64,000 bases of DNA from Streptomyces sp. IMTB 2501 (GTDB lineage: Bacteria; Actinomycetota; Actinomycetes; Streptomycetales; Streptomycetaceae). A program made the position numbers and the translations under genes. The stretch spans positions 88,483 through 152,482 of the forward strand of contig NZ_MQUS01000015.1 of assembly GCF_001953885.1 (NCBI RefSeq). The letters are read 5' to 3'. The notes below the pieces were generated by a model that saw nothing but the letters and a program-made list of their open reading frames with translations, did not search any database and was not told the DNA's origin. The number at the start of each line of letters is the position of its first letter. Within the stretch, counting starts at the first letter, position 1. This document shows positions 49,174-57,785 of this stretch, piece after piece.

Positions 49174-50034
49174 ATGCTCAGGCTGCGCAGACGGGAATTC
49201 GGACCCCAGGAGCCGGTGATCATGGCGATCGTGAACCGGACTCCGGACTCCTTCTACGACCAGGGCGCCACGTTCCTCGACCAGCCCGCCCTCGCGCGGG
49301 TGGAGCAGGCGGTGGCCGAAGGTGCCTCGATCATCGACATCGGCGGGGTGAAGGCCGGGCCGGGCGAGGAGGTCACGGCCGCGGAGGAGGCGCGGCGGAC
49401 GGTCCGCTTCGTGGCGGAGGTACGGCGGCGCTACCCGGACGTGATCATCAGCGTGGACACCTGGCGGGCCTCGGTCGGCGCGGCGGTGTGCGACGCGGGG
49501 GCGGATCTGCTGAACGACGCGTGGGGCGGCGTCGACCCGGGGCTCGCGCAGGTCGCGGCGCGGTACGGGGTGGGGCTGGTGTGCACGCACGCGGGGGGTG
49601 CACGGCCGCGGACGCGTCCGCACCGGGTGACGTACGACGACGTCATGGCCGACATTCTCGACGTGACCCTGGGGCTGGCCGAGCGGGCGGTGTCGCTCGG
49701 GGTGCGGCGGGAGTCGGTGCTGATCGATCCCGGGCACGACTTCGGGAAGAGCACGCGGCACAGTCTGGAGGCGACGCGGCGGCTGGGCGAGATGGTCGCC
49801 ACGGGGTGGCCGGTGCTGGTGTCGTTGTCCAACAAGGACTTCGTGGGCGAGACCTTGGACCGGCCGGTGAAGGAACGTCTGATCGGTACGTTGGCGACGA
49901 CCGCGGTGTCGGCGTGGCTCGGGGCGCGGGTGTACCGCGTGCACGAGGTCGCCGAGACGCGCCAGGTACTGGAGATGGTCGCGTCGATAGCCGGCCACCG
50001 GTTCCCTGCGGTGGCCCGGCGGGGTCTGGCCTGA
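49174..50034 (+). CDS. Dihydropteroate synthase homologue (FolP2-like)
   Basis: A 286-residue TIM-barrel protein of the DHPS family. 'PVIMAIVNRTPDSFYDQGAT' replaces the canonical NxTPDSF start; 'GASIIDIGGVKAGPGEEVT', 'SVDTWRASVGAAV' and 'LIDPGHDFGKST' follow family motifs. Actinobacteria usually have a true folP in the folate cluster and this second copy, which in mycobacteria (Rv1207) seems not to make folate. So the substrate is open. A GGGAGG site lies 10 bp before ATG 49174. No gpgS-like gene sits beside it, unlike in mycobacteria. Confidence 0.88.
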   Translation: MLRLRRREFGPQEPVIMAIVNRTPDSFYDQGATFLDQPALARVEQAVAEGASIIDIGGVKAGPGEEVTAAEEARRTVRFVAEVRRRYPDVIISVDTWRASVGAAVCDAGADLLNDAWGGVDPGLAQVAARYGVGLVCTHAGGARPRTRPHRVTYDDVMADILDVTLGLAERAVSLGVRRESVLIDPGHDFGKSTRHSLEATRRLGEMVATGWPVLVSLSNKDFVGETLDRPVKERLIGTLATTAVSAWLGARVYRVHEVAETRQVLEMVASIAGHRFPAVARRGLA

Positions 50035-50040
50035 CCATCA

Positions 50041-50055
50041 GGGGGCTCCGCCCCC
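50041..50055 (+). terminator. Hairpin after the folP homologue
   Basis: GGGGGC and GCCCCC flank a TCC loop just after the stop. This ATCAGGGGGCTCCGCCCCC-type element is very common at Streptomyces gene ends. Confidence 0.6.
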
Positions 50056-50131
50056 GGCCCCCGTTTCCCCACCCGGCCACTCGTCCCGGTCGGCCGAGAG
50101 GCCGAGGTGGAGAGGCCGAGGTGGAAAGGCT

Positions 50132-50174
50132 GGGGTGGGTGTGGGCGGGGTGGGTGTGGGCGGGGTGGGTGGGA
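50132..50174 (+). repeat. G-rich 15-bp tandem repeat
   Basis: Nearly three copies of GGGGTGGGTGTGGGC start at 50132, 50147 and 50162. Many runs of three or four G on one strand make quadruplex formation plausible. It lies between two convergent genes. Confidence 0.7.
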
Positions 50175-50227
50175 AACGGACGGCCGGGGCGGTGCCGGGT
50201 GTCCGAGTGCGGTGGCCGGGCTCCGCG

Positions 50228-50986
50228 CTAGCGGGCCGCTTCCTTCGAGACCAGGGCCACCGCCTCGTCGACCTCGTCTGTCACGTGGAAGAGGAGGAGG
50301 TCCTTCTCGGCGGCCTTGCCCTGGGCGACCAGCGTGTTCTTGAGCCAGTCCACCAGGCCGCCCCAGTACTCGCTGCCGAAGAGGACGATCGGGAAGCGGG
50401 TGACCTTCTGGGTCTGGACCAGGGTCAGCGCCTCGAAGAACTCGTCGAGCGTGCCGAGGCCGCCGGGCAGGACCACGAACCCCTGCGCGTACTTGACGAA
50501 CATCATCTTGCGGACGAAGAAGTAGCGGAAGTTGAGGCCGATGTCGACGTAGGGGTTCAGGCCCTGCTCGAAGGGCAGTTCGATGCCAAGGCCGACCGAG
50601 ACGCCGCCCGCCTCGCACGCGCCCCTGTTGGCCGCCTCCATCGCCCCGGGCCCACCGCCCGTGATCACCGCCCAGCCCGCCTCGACCAGCCCGCGCCCGA
50701 GCCGCACCCCCGCGTCGTACTCCGGTGAGTCCGCCGGCGTGCGGGCCGAGCCGAACACGCTGATGGCAGGCGGGAGTTCGGCCAGCGTACCGAAGCCCTC
50801 GATGAACTCCGACTGGATGCGGAGCACGCGCCAGGGGTCGGTGTGGACCCAGTCCGTGGGGCCGCCCGCGTCCAGCAGCCGCTGGTCGGTCGTACTCGCC
50901 GTCACCTGTCCCCGCCGCCGCAGGACCGGTCCGAGCCGCTGCTCGTCCGGCGGCACCTTCTTCCCCTCAGGGTTACCGGTAGCCAT
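50228..50986 (-). CDS. LOG-family protein (TIGR00730 Rossmann fold)
   Basis: A 252-residue Rossmann-like protein. 'ISVFGSARTPADSPEYDAG' and 'AVITGGGPGAMEAANRGACE' start the fold, and 'VVLPGGLGTLDEFFEALT' is the PGGxGTxxE signature of LOG proteins, which cleave nucleoside 5'-monophosphates such as cytokinin ribotides. The 70-residue N-terminal extension is typical of the long actinobacterial form, the group of Rv1205. Native substrate is uncertain. ATG 50986 follows GGAGGGAG. dapE lies upstream on the same strand, about 100 bp away. Confidence 0.9.
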   Translation of the reverse strand: MATGNPEGKKVPPDEQRLGPVLRRRGQVTASTTDQRLLDAGGPTDWVHTDPWRVLRIQSEFIEGFGTLAELPPAISVFGSARTPADSPEYDAGVRLGRGLVEAGWAVITGGGPGAMEAANRGACEAGGVSVGLGIELPFEQGLNPYVDIGLNFRYFFVRKMMFVKYAQGFVVLPGGLGTLDEFFEALTLVQTQKVTRFPIVLFGSEYWGGLVDWLKNTLVAQGKAAEKDLLLFHVTDEVDEAVALVSKEAAR

Positions 50987-51090
50987 GTGCGCTCCCTCCG
51001 ATTGCGGGTAGTTCCACCTCAGCGTAGATCCACGCGGGTTACGGAGGGGGGACATGCGCATGTCCCCCATGCGTGCGCCATGCGGGATCC

Positions 51091-52170
51091 TTACGCCGTC
51101 AGCCAGTCCCGCAGCCGTTCCTCGCCCGCGAGGATCTTCGCCGTCTCCACCCGCTCGTCGCGCTTGTGGGCCAAGTGCGGGTTGCCGGGGCCGTAGTTGA
51201 CCGCGGGGACGCCGAGCGCGGAGAAGCGGGAGACGTCCGTCCAGCCGTACTTCGGCTTGGGGGTGCCGCCCACCGCCTCGATGAAGGCCACCGCGGCCGG
51301 GTGCGAGAGGCCGGGCAGCGCACCGGGGCTGTGGTCGTCGACCACGAACTCCGTCACGCCGCAGTCCGCGAACACCTCGCGGACGTGCGCGATCGCCTCC
51401 TCCTCCGTGCGGTCGGGGGCGTAGCGGAAGTTGACCTTGACCACGCACTCGTCGGGGATGACGTTGCCGGCCACCCCGCCGCTGATGCCGACCGCGTTCA
51501 GGCCCTCGCGGTACTCCAGGCCGTCGATCAGCGGCCAGCGCGGTTCGTAGGACGCCAGGCGGGCCAGGATGGGGGCAGCCGCGTGGATGGCGTTGGAGCC
51601 CATCCAGCCGCGCGCCGAGTGGGCCCGCTCGCCCTTCGTCTTCAGCAGCACCCGCAGGGTGCCCTGGCAGCCGCCCTCGACCTCGCCGTCGGAGGGCTCC
51701 AGCAGGACCGCGAAGTCGCCGCGCAGCCACTCGGGATGGGCCTCGGCGACGTGCTTGAGGCCGTTGAGCTCGGCGGCGACCTCCTCGTTGTCGTAGAAGA
51801 CGAAGGTCAGGTCGCGGTTGGGAGCGGGGACCGTGGCCGCGATGCGCAGCTGCACCGCGACGCCCGCCTTCATGTCGCAGGTGCCACAGCCCCACAGCAC
51901 GCCGTCCTCGTCCAGGCGCGAGGGCACGTTGTCCGCGATCGGGACGGTGTCGATGTGGCCGGCCAGGATCACGCGCTCGGTGTGGCCCAGGTTCGTGCGG
52001 GCGATCACGTTGTTGCCGTAGCGGTCGACCGTCAGGTGCGGCAGAGCGCGCAGGGCGGTCTCGATCGCGTCCGCGAGCGGCTTCTCGGTGCCGCTCTCGG
52101 AGGGGAAGTCCACGAGCTGCGCGGTGAGCGCCGCGGCATCGAGCGTGAGGTCAAGCGAGGTGTCGGCCAT
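51091..52170 (-). CDS. dapE: Succinyl-diaminopimelate desuccinylase
   Basis: A 359-residue M20-family dinuclear zinc amidohydrolase. Metal and catalytic residues sit in 'LAGHIDTVPIADN', 'GCGTCDMKAG', 'FYDNEEV' and 'LLEPSDGEVEGG', with a late 'NYGPGNPHLAHKRDE'. The dimerisation domain lies in the middle. It releases succinate from N-succinyl-LL-diaminopimelate, giving LL-DAP for peptidoglycan and lysine. It matches the actinobacterial DapE type. dapC lies 1.9 kb further along on the same strand; dapD is not in this window. The ATG at 52170 was preferred to an upstream GTG-rich extension. Confidence 0.94.
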   Translation of the reverse strand: MADTSLDLTLDAAALTAQLVDFPSESGTEKPLADAIETALRALPHLTVDRYGNNVIARTNLGHTERVILAGHIDTVPIADNVPSRLDEDGVLWGCGTCDMKAGVAVQLRIAATVPAPNRDLTFVFYDNEEVAAELNGLKHVAEAHPEWLRGDFAVLLEPSDGEVEGGCQGTLRVLLKTKGERAHSARGWMGSNAIHAAAPILARLASYEPRWPLIDGLEYREGLNAVGISGGVAGNVIPDECVVKVNFRYAPDRTEEEAIAHVREVFADCGVTEFVVDDHSPGALPGLSHPAAVAFIEAVGGTPKPKYGWTDVSRFSALGVPAVNYGPGNPHLAHKRDERVETAKILAGEERLRDWLTA

Positions 52171-52267
52171 GGCGTCGACCCTAGCGCGCCGGCTCCCGGA
52201 GCCGTGGGTAAGCGCTGTCCCGGTGACCCCCGGTGAGGGCCGGGCGGGCCTCCAGTACCTTGGACGG

Positions 52268-53257
52268 GTGTCAGAGCCCCCCACCCGTCCCAAGCGTCGC
52301 GGCCGCCTCTTTCGTTTCAGTGCGGCCCTGTTGGTCCTGTGCGGTGTCGCCGCGTATCTCGTGGTGCAGTACGTCACCGGAGGCGGCGGAGCGCGCGGCT
52401 GCAAGGTGGTGTCGTCCTCGGGCGACGGGACGTCGTACGAGTTCACGCCGGAGCAGGCGGGGAACGCGGCGACGATCGCGGCCGTGGGCACCGGGCGCGG
52501 GATGCCCGAGCGGGCGGTGACGATCGCGCTGGCGACCGCCCTGCAGGAGTCGGGGCTGCGCAACATCGAGCACGGTGACCGGGATTCGCTGGGCCTGTTC
52601 CAGCAGCGGCCCTCGCAGGGCTGGGGCACCGGCCAGCAGATCATGGACCCGGCGTACGCGGCCGGCATCTTCTACGCGCACCTCGCCAAGGTGCCCGACT
52701 ACGCCGATCTGCCGCTGACCGAGGCGGCCCAGCAGGTCCAGCGCAGTGGCTACCCGGAGGCGTACGCCAAGCACGAGCCGGACGCCACGCTGCTGGCGGC
52801 GGCGCTGACCGGCCGCGCGGCGGCCACGCTGACCTGCGACGGGCGCCAGGAGCCCACGGACTCGGCGACGGGACCGGACGCGGTACGGGCCGCGCTGGTA
52901 CGGGACTTCGGGCGGGACGCGCTGCAGGAGACCGGTGCGGAGGTGGGCGGGACGCCCGTGCCGTCGCCGTCTCCGTCGCCGAGCGTGACCGCGACCGCGC
53001 AGGGGCGGACCGTGACCGTGCCGGTGCCCCAGGGCACGAAGGTCGACGCCATCGGACGCGGCGAGCGGGAGCGCGGCTGGCAGCTGGCGCAGTGGGCCGT
53101 GGCCAACTCCTCGACGCTGCACATCCAGCGGGTGTCGTACGCGGGCCGGGAATGGGCGGCCGGGAGCGGCGGCGGCCAGTGGAAGCCGACCGCGGCGGAC
53201 GGGGCAGCCGGTGCGGAGAGCTCCGCGGGGACCGTCCGGATCGTGACCGGACAGTAG
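52268..53257 (+). CDS. Membrane-anchored protein with lytic-transglycosylase-like region
   Basis: A 329-residue protein with an N-terminal membrane helix ('FSAALLVLCGVAAYLVVQYV') facing a secreted domain. 'IALATALQESGLRNIEHGDR' and 'SLGLFQQRPSQGWGT' resemble the Glu-containing core of lysozyme-like lytic transglycosylases, with Glu in 'LQESGL'. A Ser/Pro-rich linker and a further C-terminal region ('AVANSSTLHIQRVSYAGREW') follow, often annotated as heavy-metal-transporter-like. Wall cleavage is inferred from the motif only. The start is a GTG at 52268, divergent from dapE. Confidence 0.78.
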   Translation: MSEPPTRPKRRGRLFRFSAALLVLCGVAAYLVVQYVTGGGGARGCKVVSSSGDGTSYEFTPEQAGNAATIAAVGTGRGMPERAVTIALATALQESGLRNIEHGDRDSLGLFQQRPSQGWGTGQQIMDPAYAAGIFYAHLAKVPDYADLPLTEAAQQVQRSGYPEAYAKHEPDATLLAAALTGRAAATLTCDGRQEPTDSATGPDAVRAALVRDFGRDALQETGAEVGGTPVPSPSPSPSVTATAQGRTVTVPVPQGTKVDAIGRGERERGWQLAQWAVANSSTLHIQRVSYAGREWAAGSGGGQWKPTAADGAAGAESSAGTVRIVTGQ

Positions 53258-53384
53258 TACGAGATCCCACTCCGACGGGTGATGCGGCGCCGGTTCGGCG
53301 CACTGTCCGCGCGGGACGCGCGCCGTCTCCCGAATCCCTTGGAAAACAAGGGCCGTAAGGATTCTGCGGGATTTCCGGGAGACG

Positions 53385-53445
53385 TTCTTTGCCCGTTTTT
53401 ATCCCCACCTGATAATGCGATGCGTTATCCATTCTTTACCTGGGG
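53385..53445 (+). promoter_or_regulatory. AT-rich upstream region with imperfect palindrome
   Basis: The DNA around 53390-53440 is unusually AT-rich (TTCTTTGCCCGTTTTTATCC) for this window. It contains GATAATGCGATGCGTTATC (53411-53429), an imperfect inverted repeat. It probably carries the promoter and operator of the secreted-protein gene at 53545, with a UTR of about 100 nt. Confidence 0.45.
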
Positions 53446-53544
53446 CGTCCGCAACCTTCGCGGGTTTCGAGCGGTAGTCACGGCGTCCGAGCCCGGAGCC
53501 GGGTCCGGACACAGACACCGTTCTCTCCCGTCGAATGGAGCATC

Positions 53545-53961
53545 ATGTCCCTCCCTCTGACCCGCCGGATCGCCCGTGCCGCGCTGCTCGTCGCAGCGGG
53601 AGCGGCAGCCGGGGTCGGTGCGGCCGGCTCCGCCGGTGCGGCCACGAACCTGCCGGTGGCGACCCCGAACACGGGTGGCCTGACCGCCCCGGACACGGCG
53701 AACGTCGGCAGCACCGTCGGCGATGCGGCGCAGAACGCCACCACTGTCGCGGCCAACACGGGCGGCACGGCGGCCGGGAAGACCCTGCCGGGCGTGACCA
53801 GGGCCAGCAGCAACACCCTGAAGAAGACGATGCCGGTGGCGGAGAACGCCGCGGGGCAGACGGCCGGGACGGCGGGGAGCGTCGTCGGGGACGCCGCGAA
53901 GACCGGGGTGCCGCAGCTGCCGTCGGTGCCGGGCGGGGCGCTGTCGTCGCCGCTCAGCTGA
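53545..53961 (+). CDS. Small secreted Ala/Gly/Thr-rich protein
   Basis: A 138-residue protein with a Sec signal ('RIARAALLVAAGAAAGVGAA', cleavage probably near AGAA at residue 33). The mature part is a low-complexity chain rich in Ala, Gly, Thr, Val and Asn ('GSTVGDAAQNATTVAANTGG'), with no cysteine. It is often labelled 'ATP-binding protein' in Streptomyces, but no nucleotide motif is visible. A surface role is only a guess. The start follows GGAG. It has its own AT-rich promoter region and a perfect terminator. Confidence 0.75.
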   Translation: MSLPLTRRIARAALLVAAGAAAGVGAAGSAGAATNLPVATPNTGGLTAPDTANVGSTVGDAAQNATTVAANTGGTAAGKTLPGVTRASSNTLKKTMPVAENAAGQTAGTAGSVVGDAAKTGVPQLPSVPGGALSSPLS

Positions 53962-53994
53962 GCGCCGCTCGCCTGAACGGCCGACTCTGACCGC

Positions 53995-54028
53995 CGACGG
54001 GGCCCAGGGAGTTCCCTGGGCCCCGTCG
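53995..54028. terminator. Bidirectional terminator
   Basis: A perfect 16-bp stem (CGACGGGGCCCAGGGA and its complement) with a GT loop lies between the stops of the secreted-protein gene and the convergent dapC. It can serve both. Confidence 0.85.
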
Positions 54029-54059
54029 CCGTTTGTTCCTCCGTCGGCAGCCGTAGCCG

Positions 54060-55151
54060 TTACAGGCGGGACACCGCTGCCTGGACTCGTTCGTCCGTTG
54101 CCGTCAGCGCCACCCGTACGAACTGTTCGCCCGCCTCGCCGTAGAAGTCACCCGGGGCGACGAGGATGCCGAGGTCGGCGAGGTGGGCGACCGTGGTCCA
54201 GCAGGACTCGTCGCGGGTGGCCCAGAGGTAGAGGCTCGCCTCGCTGTGCTCGATGCGGAAGCCGTGGCCGAGCAGGGCCGCCCGCAGGGCCTCGCGGCGG
54301 GCGGCGTAGCGCTCGCGCTGGACGCGCACGTGCTCGTCGTCGCCCAGGGCCGCCACGACGGCCGCCTGCGTGGGCGCCGAGGTCATCATGCCGCCGTGCT
54401 TGCGGATCTCCAGCAGCGGGCCGAGAACGGCCGGGTCGCCGGCGATGAAGGCCGCGCGGTAGCCCGCCAGGTTGGAGCGCTTGGAGAGGGAGTGGACGGC
54501 GACGATGCCGTCGTGGGAGCCACCGTTGACGTCGGGGTGCAGGACCGAGACCGGGTCGGCCTCCCAGCCCAGTTCCAGGTAGCACTCGTCGGAGAAGAGC
54601 AGGACGCCGTGGGCGCGGGCCCAGGCGACGATGTCCGTCAGCTCCTGCTTCGACAGCACCTTGCCGGTGGGGTTGGACGGGGAGTTCAGCCAGAGGAGCT
54701 TCAGGCCTGCCGGGTCGAGGTCGCGCGGGTCGTCGTAGACCTCGTAGTCGGCGCGGGCCAGGCGGGCGCCGACCTCGTACGTCGGGTAGGCGAGGCGCGG
54801 GTAGGCGACCTTGTCGCCGGGGCCGAGGCCCAGCTGGGTCGGCAGCCAGGCCACCAGTTCCTTGGAGCCGACGACCGGCAGGACATGCCGGTGGGTGACC
54901 TCGCGGGCGCCCAGGCGGCGCTCCAGCCAGCCGGTGATCGCGTCGCGCAGCGCCGGGGTGCCCCAGACGGTCGGGTAGCCCGGGGAGTCGGCCGCGTCGA
55001 TCAGGGCCTTCTGGATCAGCTCGGGCACGGGGTCGACCGGGGTGCCCACGGACAGGTCGACGATCCCGTCGGGGTGCGCGGCGGCCGTCTTCTTGTACGG
55101 CTCCAGCTTGTCCCAGGGGAAGGTGGGGAGCCGTTCGGAGACTGCGGACAC
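54060..55151 (-). CDS. dapC: N-succinyldiaminopimelate aminotransferase
   Basis: A 363-residue fold-type I PLP aminotransferase of the actinobacterial DapC kind. 'PTVWGTPALRDAITGWLERR', 'LNSPSNPTGKVLS' and the PLP lysine in 'HSLSKRSNLAGYR' are seen. It converts N-succinyl-2-amino-6-ketopimelate to N-succinyl-LL-DAP, one step before DapE in the same pathway. The start is taken as GTG 55151; GTG 55166 would add five residues and neither has a strong ribosome binding site. The ferredoxin gene lies 125 bp upstream, the same order as Rv1177-Rv1178. Confidence 0.92.
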   Translation of the reverse strand: MSAVSERLPTFPWDKLEPYKKTAAAHPDGIVDLSVGTPVDPVPELIQKALIDAADSPGYPTVWGTPALRDAITGWLERRLGAREVTHRHVLPVVGSKELVAWLPTQLGLGPGDKVAYPRLAYPTYEVGARLARADYEVYDDPRDLDPAGLKLLWLNSPSNPTGKVLSKQELTDIVAWARAHGVLLFSDECYLELGWEADPVSVLHPDVNGGSHDGIVAVHSLSKRSNLAGYRAAFIAGDPAVLGPLLEIRKHGGMMTSAPTQAAVVAALGDDEHVRVQRERYAARREALRAALLGHGFRIEHSEASLYLWATRDESCWTTVAHLADLGILVAPGDFYGEAGEQFVRVALTATDERVQAAVSRL

Positions 55152-55276
55152 GGGAATCAGGCTCACTTTCGTACGGTGCGGCAAACGCCTCGGTCCCGTG
55201 CGGCGGTGATCGGGGTGATCGGGCCGTACGGGACCGAGGCGGCGCGTTCGCGGGCGGCCGCTTGGCGCTTAGACGG

Positions 55277-55597
55277 TCACTCGCCCTGCGGCGGCAGCGC
55301 GGCGATGAAGGGGTGGTCGCGTTCGATCAGCCCCAGCTTGCTGGCACCGCCGGGCGAGCCCAGCTCGTCGAAGAACTCGACGTTCGCCTTGTAGTAGTCC
55401 TTCCACTCCTCCGGAGTGTCGTCCTCGTAGAAGATCGCCTCGACCGGGCAGACCGGCTCACAGGCACCACAGTCGACGCATTCGTCCGGGTGGATGTACA
55501 AGGACCGGGAGCCCTCGTAAATGCAGTCGACCGGGCACTCCTCGATGCACGCCTTGTCCTTGACGTCGACACAAGGCTGCGCGATGACGTAGGTCAC
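55277..55597 (-). CDS. fdxA: 7Fe ferredoxin (3Fe-4S/4Fe-4S)
   Basis: A 106-residue ferredoxin. Cys9, Cys17, Cys21 and Cys25 and the second set Cys40, Cys43, Cys46 and Cys50 are placed as in seven-iron FdxA/FdxC, with 'CVDCGACEPVCPVEAIF' as the classical 4Fe-4S motif. It carries electrons in the cytosol; partners may include cytochromes P450 or oxidoreductases. The GTG start has a very strong GAGGAGG site. dapC follows downstream on the same strand. Confidence 0.95.
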   Translation of the reverse strand: MTYVIAQPCVDVKDKACIEECPVDCIYEGSRSLYIHPDECVDCGACEPVCPVEAIFYEDDTPEEWKDYYKANVEFFDELGSPGGASKLGLIERDHPFIAALPPQGE

Positions 55598-55737
55598 GCT
55601 GTCGTTCCTCCTCGATAGGGCGCTGGCGGGCCTCCTCAGGCTCCGCCGCCTGGCGCGCGGGAGCGCGGCGTCGTCGATGCCCGCCCCTAGTATCTCCGTT
55701 CCGGGGCATGATCCGTACAGGAGGGGTGAACTGACCA

Positions 55738-56886
55738 GTGGAAATATCGGCGGCAGGACGGCTGGAAGTCCGGATCACCCCGGCTGACGTGGGAAAACGA
55801 GTCTCCGTACGGCGCTTGAGCGAACCTGGAACGGGACAGCAGAAGTTCACCGACACGGTGGGTGTTCTCACATCATGGGATGATGGCGTGCTCATGATCA
55901 CACGACGGGACGGGCGAAGTGTCCGGATCGCCGAGTCTGCCCTGGTCGCGGGCAAGGTGGTACCGGCCGCTCCGGCACGCCGCCGGGGGCCCGCCGCCTC
56001 GTACGAGGAACTCGCGCGGGTCTCCTCGCGCGGCTGGCCGCCGCTGGAGACCGAGCGGCTCGGGGAGTGGGAGCTGCGGGCGGCCGGCGGGTTCACCCGG
56101 CGGGCCAACAGTGTGCTGCCGCTCGGCGACCCCGGTCTTCCCCTCGACGCGGCCCTTGCGGCCGTACGACGCTGGTACGGCGAGCGTGGTCTGCCCGCCT
56201 ACGTCCAGACGGCCACCGGAGCCGAGGGCACACAGGAGCTGCTGTGCGCGGAGCTGGAGCGGCGCGGCTGGGTGCGGGAGGTGACCGCCGAGGTGTGGAC
56301 CGGTGCTCTGGCGCCGGTCGCGGACCGGGCCGAGGGCGCGGGTGTGGTGCTGTCCCGGCGGGCGGACGAGGCCTGGCTCGCCCGGTACCAGCGCAAGGGA
56401 GTGAGCGAGGTGGCCCTGCGAGTGCTGGGCGGGGGCCCGTCGGTGTGGTTCGCGACCGTACCGGGGGCGGAGGGTGAGCCTCCGGCGGCGATCGGGCGGT
56501 GTGTCGTGGACGGCCGGTGGGCCGGGTTCGCCGCGGTCGAGGTGGATCCCGGGCTGCGCCGGCAGGGCCTCGCCACGGAGGTGCTGGCCGCGCTGGCCCG
56601 CCGGGCGCTGGACGAGGGCGCGTCGGCGGCCTGGCTGCAGGTCGAGACGGACAACGAGGGCGCCCGCGGCCTGTACGCCCGCCTGGGCTTCGCCCCGCAC
56701 CACAACTACCACCACTACCGGGCACCGGACGCGGCGGGATCCGACGATCAGGACCGCGGGACGGGCGCGGCCACGGGCGCACGAGGCCGCCGAAGCCGCA
56801 CCGCCCCACCCGCCGACCGCCGGGACCCGGCAGTTGCCGAGGCCGAAGCCGGGGAGCCGGACGGCCCGGGCGCGGCCGGGTCGTAG
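55738..56886 (+). CDS. GNAT-family acetyltransferase with N-terminal SH3-like domain
   Basis: A 382-residue protein. The first 75 residues ('EVRITPADVGKRVSVRRLSE', 'GVLTSWDDGVLMITRRDGRS') look like a small beta-barrel; a linker leads to a GNAT domain whose acetyl-CoA loop is 'VDPGLRRQGLATEVLAALAR' near residue 265. The last 50 residues are disordered. It is related to the Rv1176-region GNAT proteins that use acetyl-CoA for N-acetylation, with unknown substrate. GTG 55738 follows AGGAGGGG. The SirB1-like gene starts 28 bp after its stop. Confidence 0.87.
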   Translation: MEISAAGRLEVRITPADVGKRVSVRRLSEPGTGQQKFTDTVGVLTSWDDGVLMITRRDGRSVRIAESALVAGKVVPAAPARRRGPAASYEELARVSSRGWPPLETERLGEWELRAAGGFTRRANSVLPLGDPGLPLDAALAAVRRWYGERGLPAYVQTATGAEGTQELLCAELERRGWVREVTAEVWTGALAPVADRAEGAGVVLSRRADEAWLARYQRKGVSEVALRVLGGGPSVWFATVPGAEGEPPAAIGRCVVDGRWAGFAAVEVDPGLRRQGLATEVLAALARRALDEGASAAWLQVETDNEGARGLYARLGFAPHHNYHHYRAPDAAGSDDQDRGTGAATGARGRRSRTAPPADRRDPAVAEAEAGEPDGPGAAGS

Positions 56887-56914
56887 AACCGTCGTGGAAG
56901 GGCATGAGCCTCGC

Positions 56915-57781
56915 ATGCGTCACCCGTATCTGCCGCCGCCGTATCCGCCCCCGCCGGAGCGGTCGGCCGAGCTGTGCCGAAGGTTCGCCGAGGAGGCCCG
57001 GTCGGAGCGGCCGGATCTGTCGGCGCTGTGCCTGCTGATCGGCGCCGTGGCGGACGGCTCGCTGGACGAGGCCGGGATCGATGCCGCGCAGCTGGAGCTG
57101 GACCGGCTCGCGGGCGAGCTGCCGTACCGGCCGGGCGGGCCGCAGGCATGGGCGGAGGCCGTACGACGGCTGCTCGGGGCGCGCTACGACTTCCACGGCA
57201 CGCCCGGCGACTATCAGCGGCTGGAGTCCTCCCTGCTGCACGAGGTGCTGCGGCGCCGGCGCGGGCTGCCGATCCTGCTGTCGGTGGTGTGGCTGGAGGT
57301 CGCACGTCGGGCGGGCGCGCCGGTGTACGGGGTCGCGCTGCCGGGGCACTTCGTGGTGGGCTTCGGCGCGGCCGAGGAGCAGGTGCTGGCCGATCCGTTC
57401 GCCGGGGGGCGGGTGCTGACCGGGACCGATACGGAGATGTTCGTGGTGGGGGCCACGGGGGCGCCGCTGGACGCCTCGATGCTGGAGCCCGCGGCGCCGC
57501 TGGAGGTCGTCCAGCGGATCCTGAACAACATCCGCGCGTGGGCCGCCGCCCGGCCCGAGCGCTCGGACGTCGCCCTGCGAGCCGTGGAGCTTGCGCTGCT
57601 GATCCCCTCGCATCCGGCCCGGCTCCGCTACGAGCGCGGGCAACTGCTCGTGCAGCGGGGCGAGTTCATGTCGGGTGCGGAGGAACTGGACACCTATGCC
57701 GATCTGATCGAGGTCATCGACGAATCGGCCGCGCGGAAGGTACGGGAACAGGCCCGTACCGCGCGGGCCATGCTCAACTGA
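56915..57781 (+). CDS. SirB1 / transglutaminase-like core-2 protein
   Basis: A 288-residue protein. Residues 1-110 are a helical SirB1-type region; the core 'RRRGLPILLSVVWLEVARRA' followed by 'APVYGVALPGHFVVGF' is the Transglut_core2 signature, and a C-terminal TPR-like helix pair ('YERGQLLVQRGEFMSGAEEL') completes the family pattern. No catalytic cysteine is evident, so it may be a non-enzymatic scaffold. It follows the GNAT gene closely and was assigned ATG 56915; GTG 56894 is an alternative. It converges on the response regulator gene. Confidence 0.85.
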   Translation: MRHPYLPPPYPPPPERSAELCRRFAEEARSERPDLSALCLLIGAVADGSLDEAGIDAAQLELDRLAGELPYRPGGPQAWAEAVRRLLGARYDFHGTPGDYQRLESSLLHEVLRRRRGLPILLSVVWLEVARRAGAPVYGVALPGHFVVGFGAAEEQVLADPFAGGRVLTGTDTEMFVVGATGAPLDASMLEPAAPLEVVQRILNNIRAWAAARPERSDVALRAVELALLIPSHPARLRYERGQLLVQRGEFMSGAEELDTYADLIEVIDESAARKVREQARTARAMLN

Positions 57782-57785
57782 CCTC

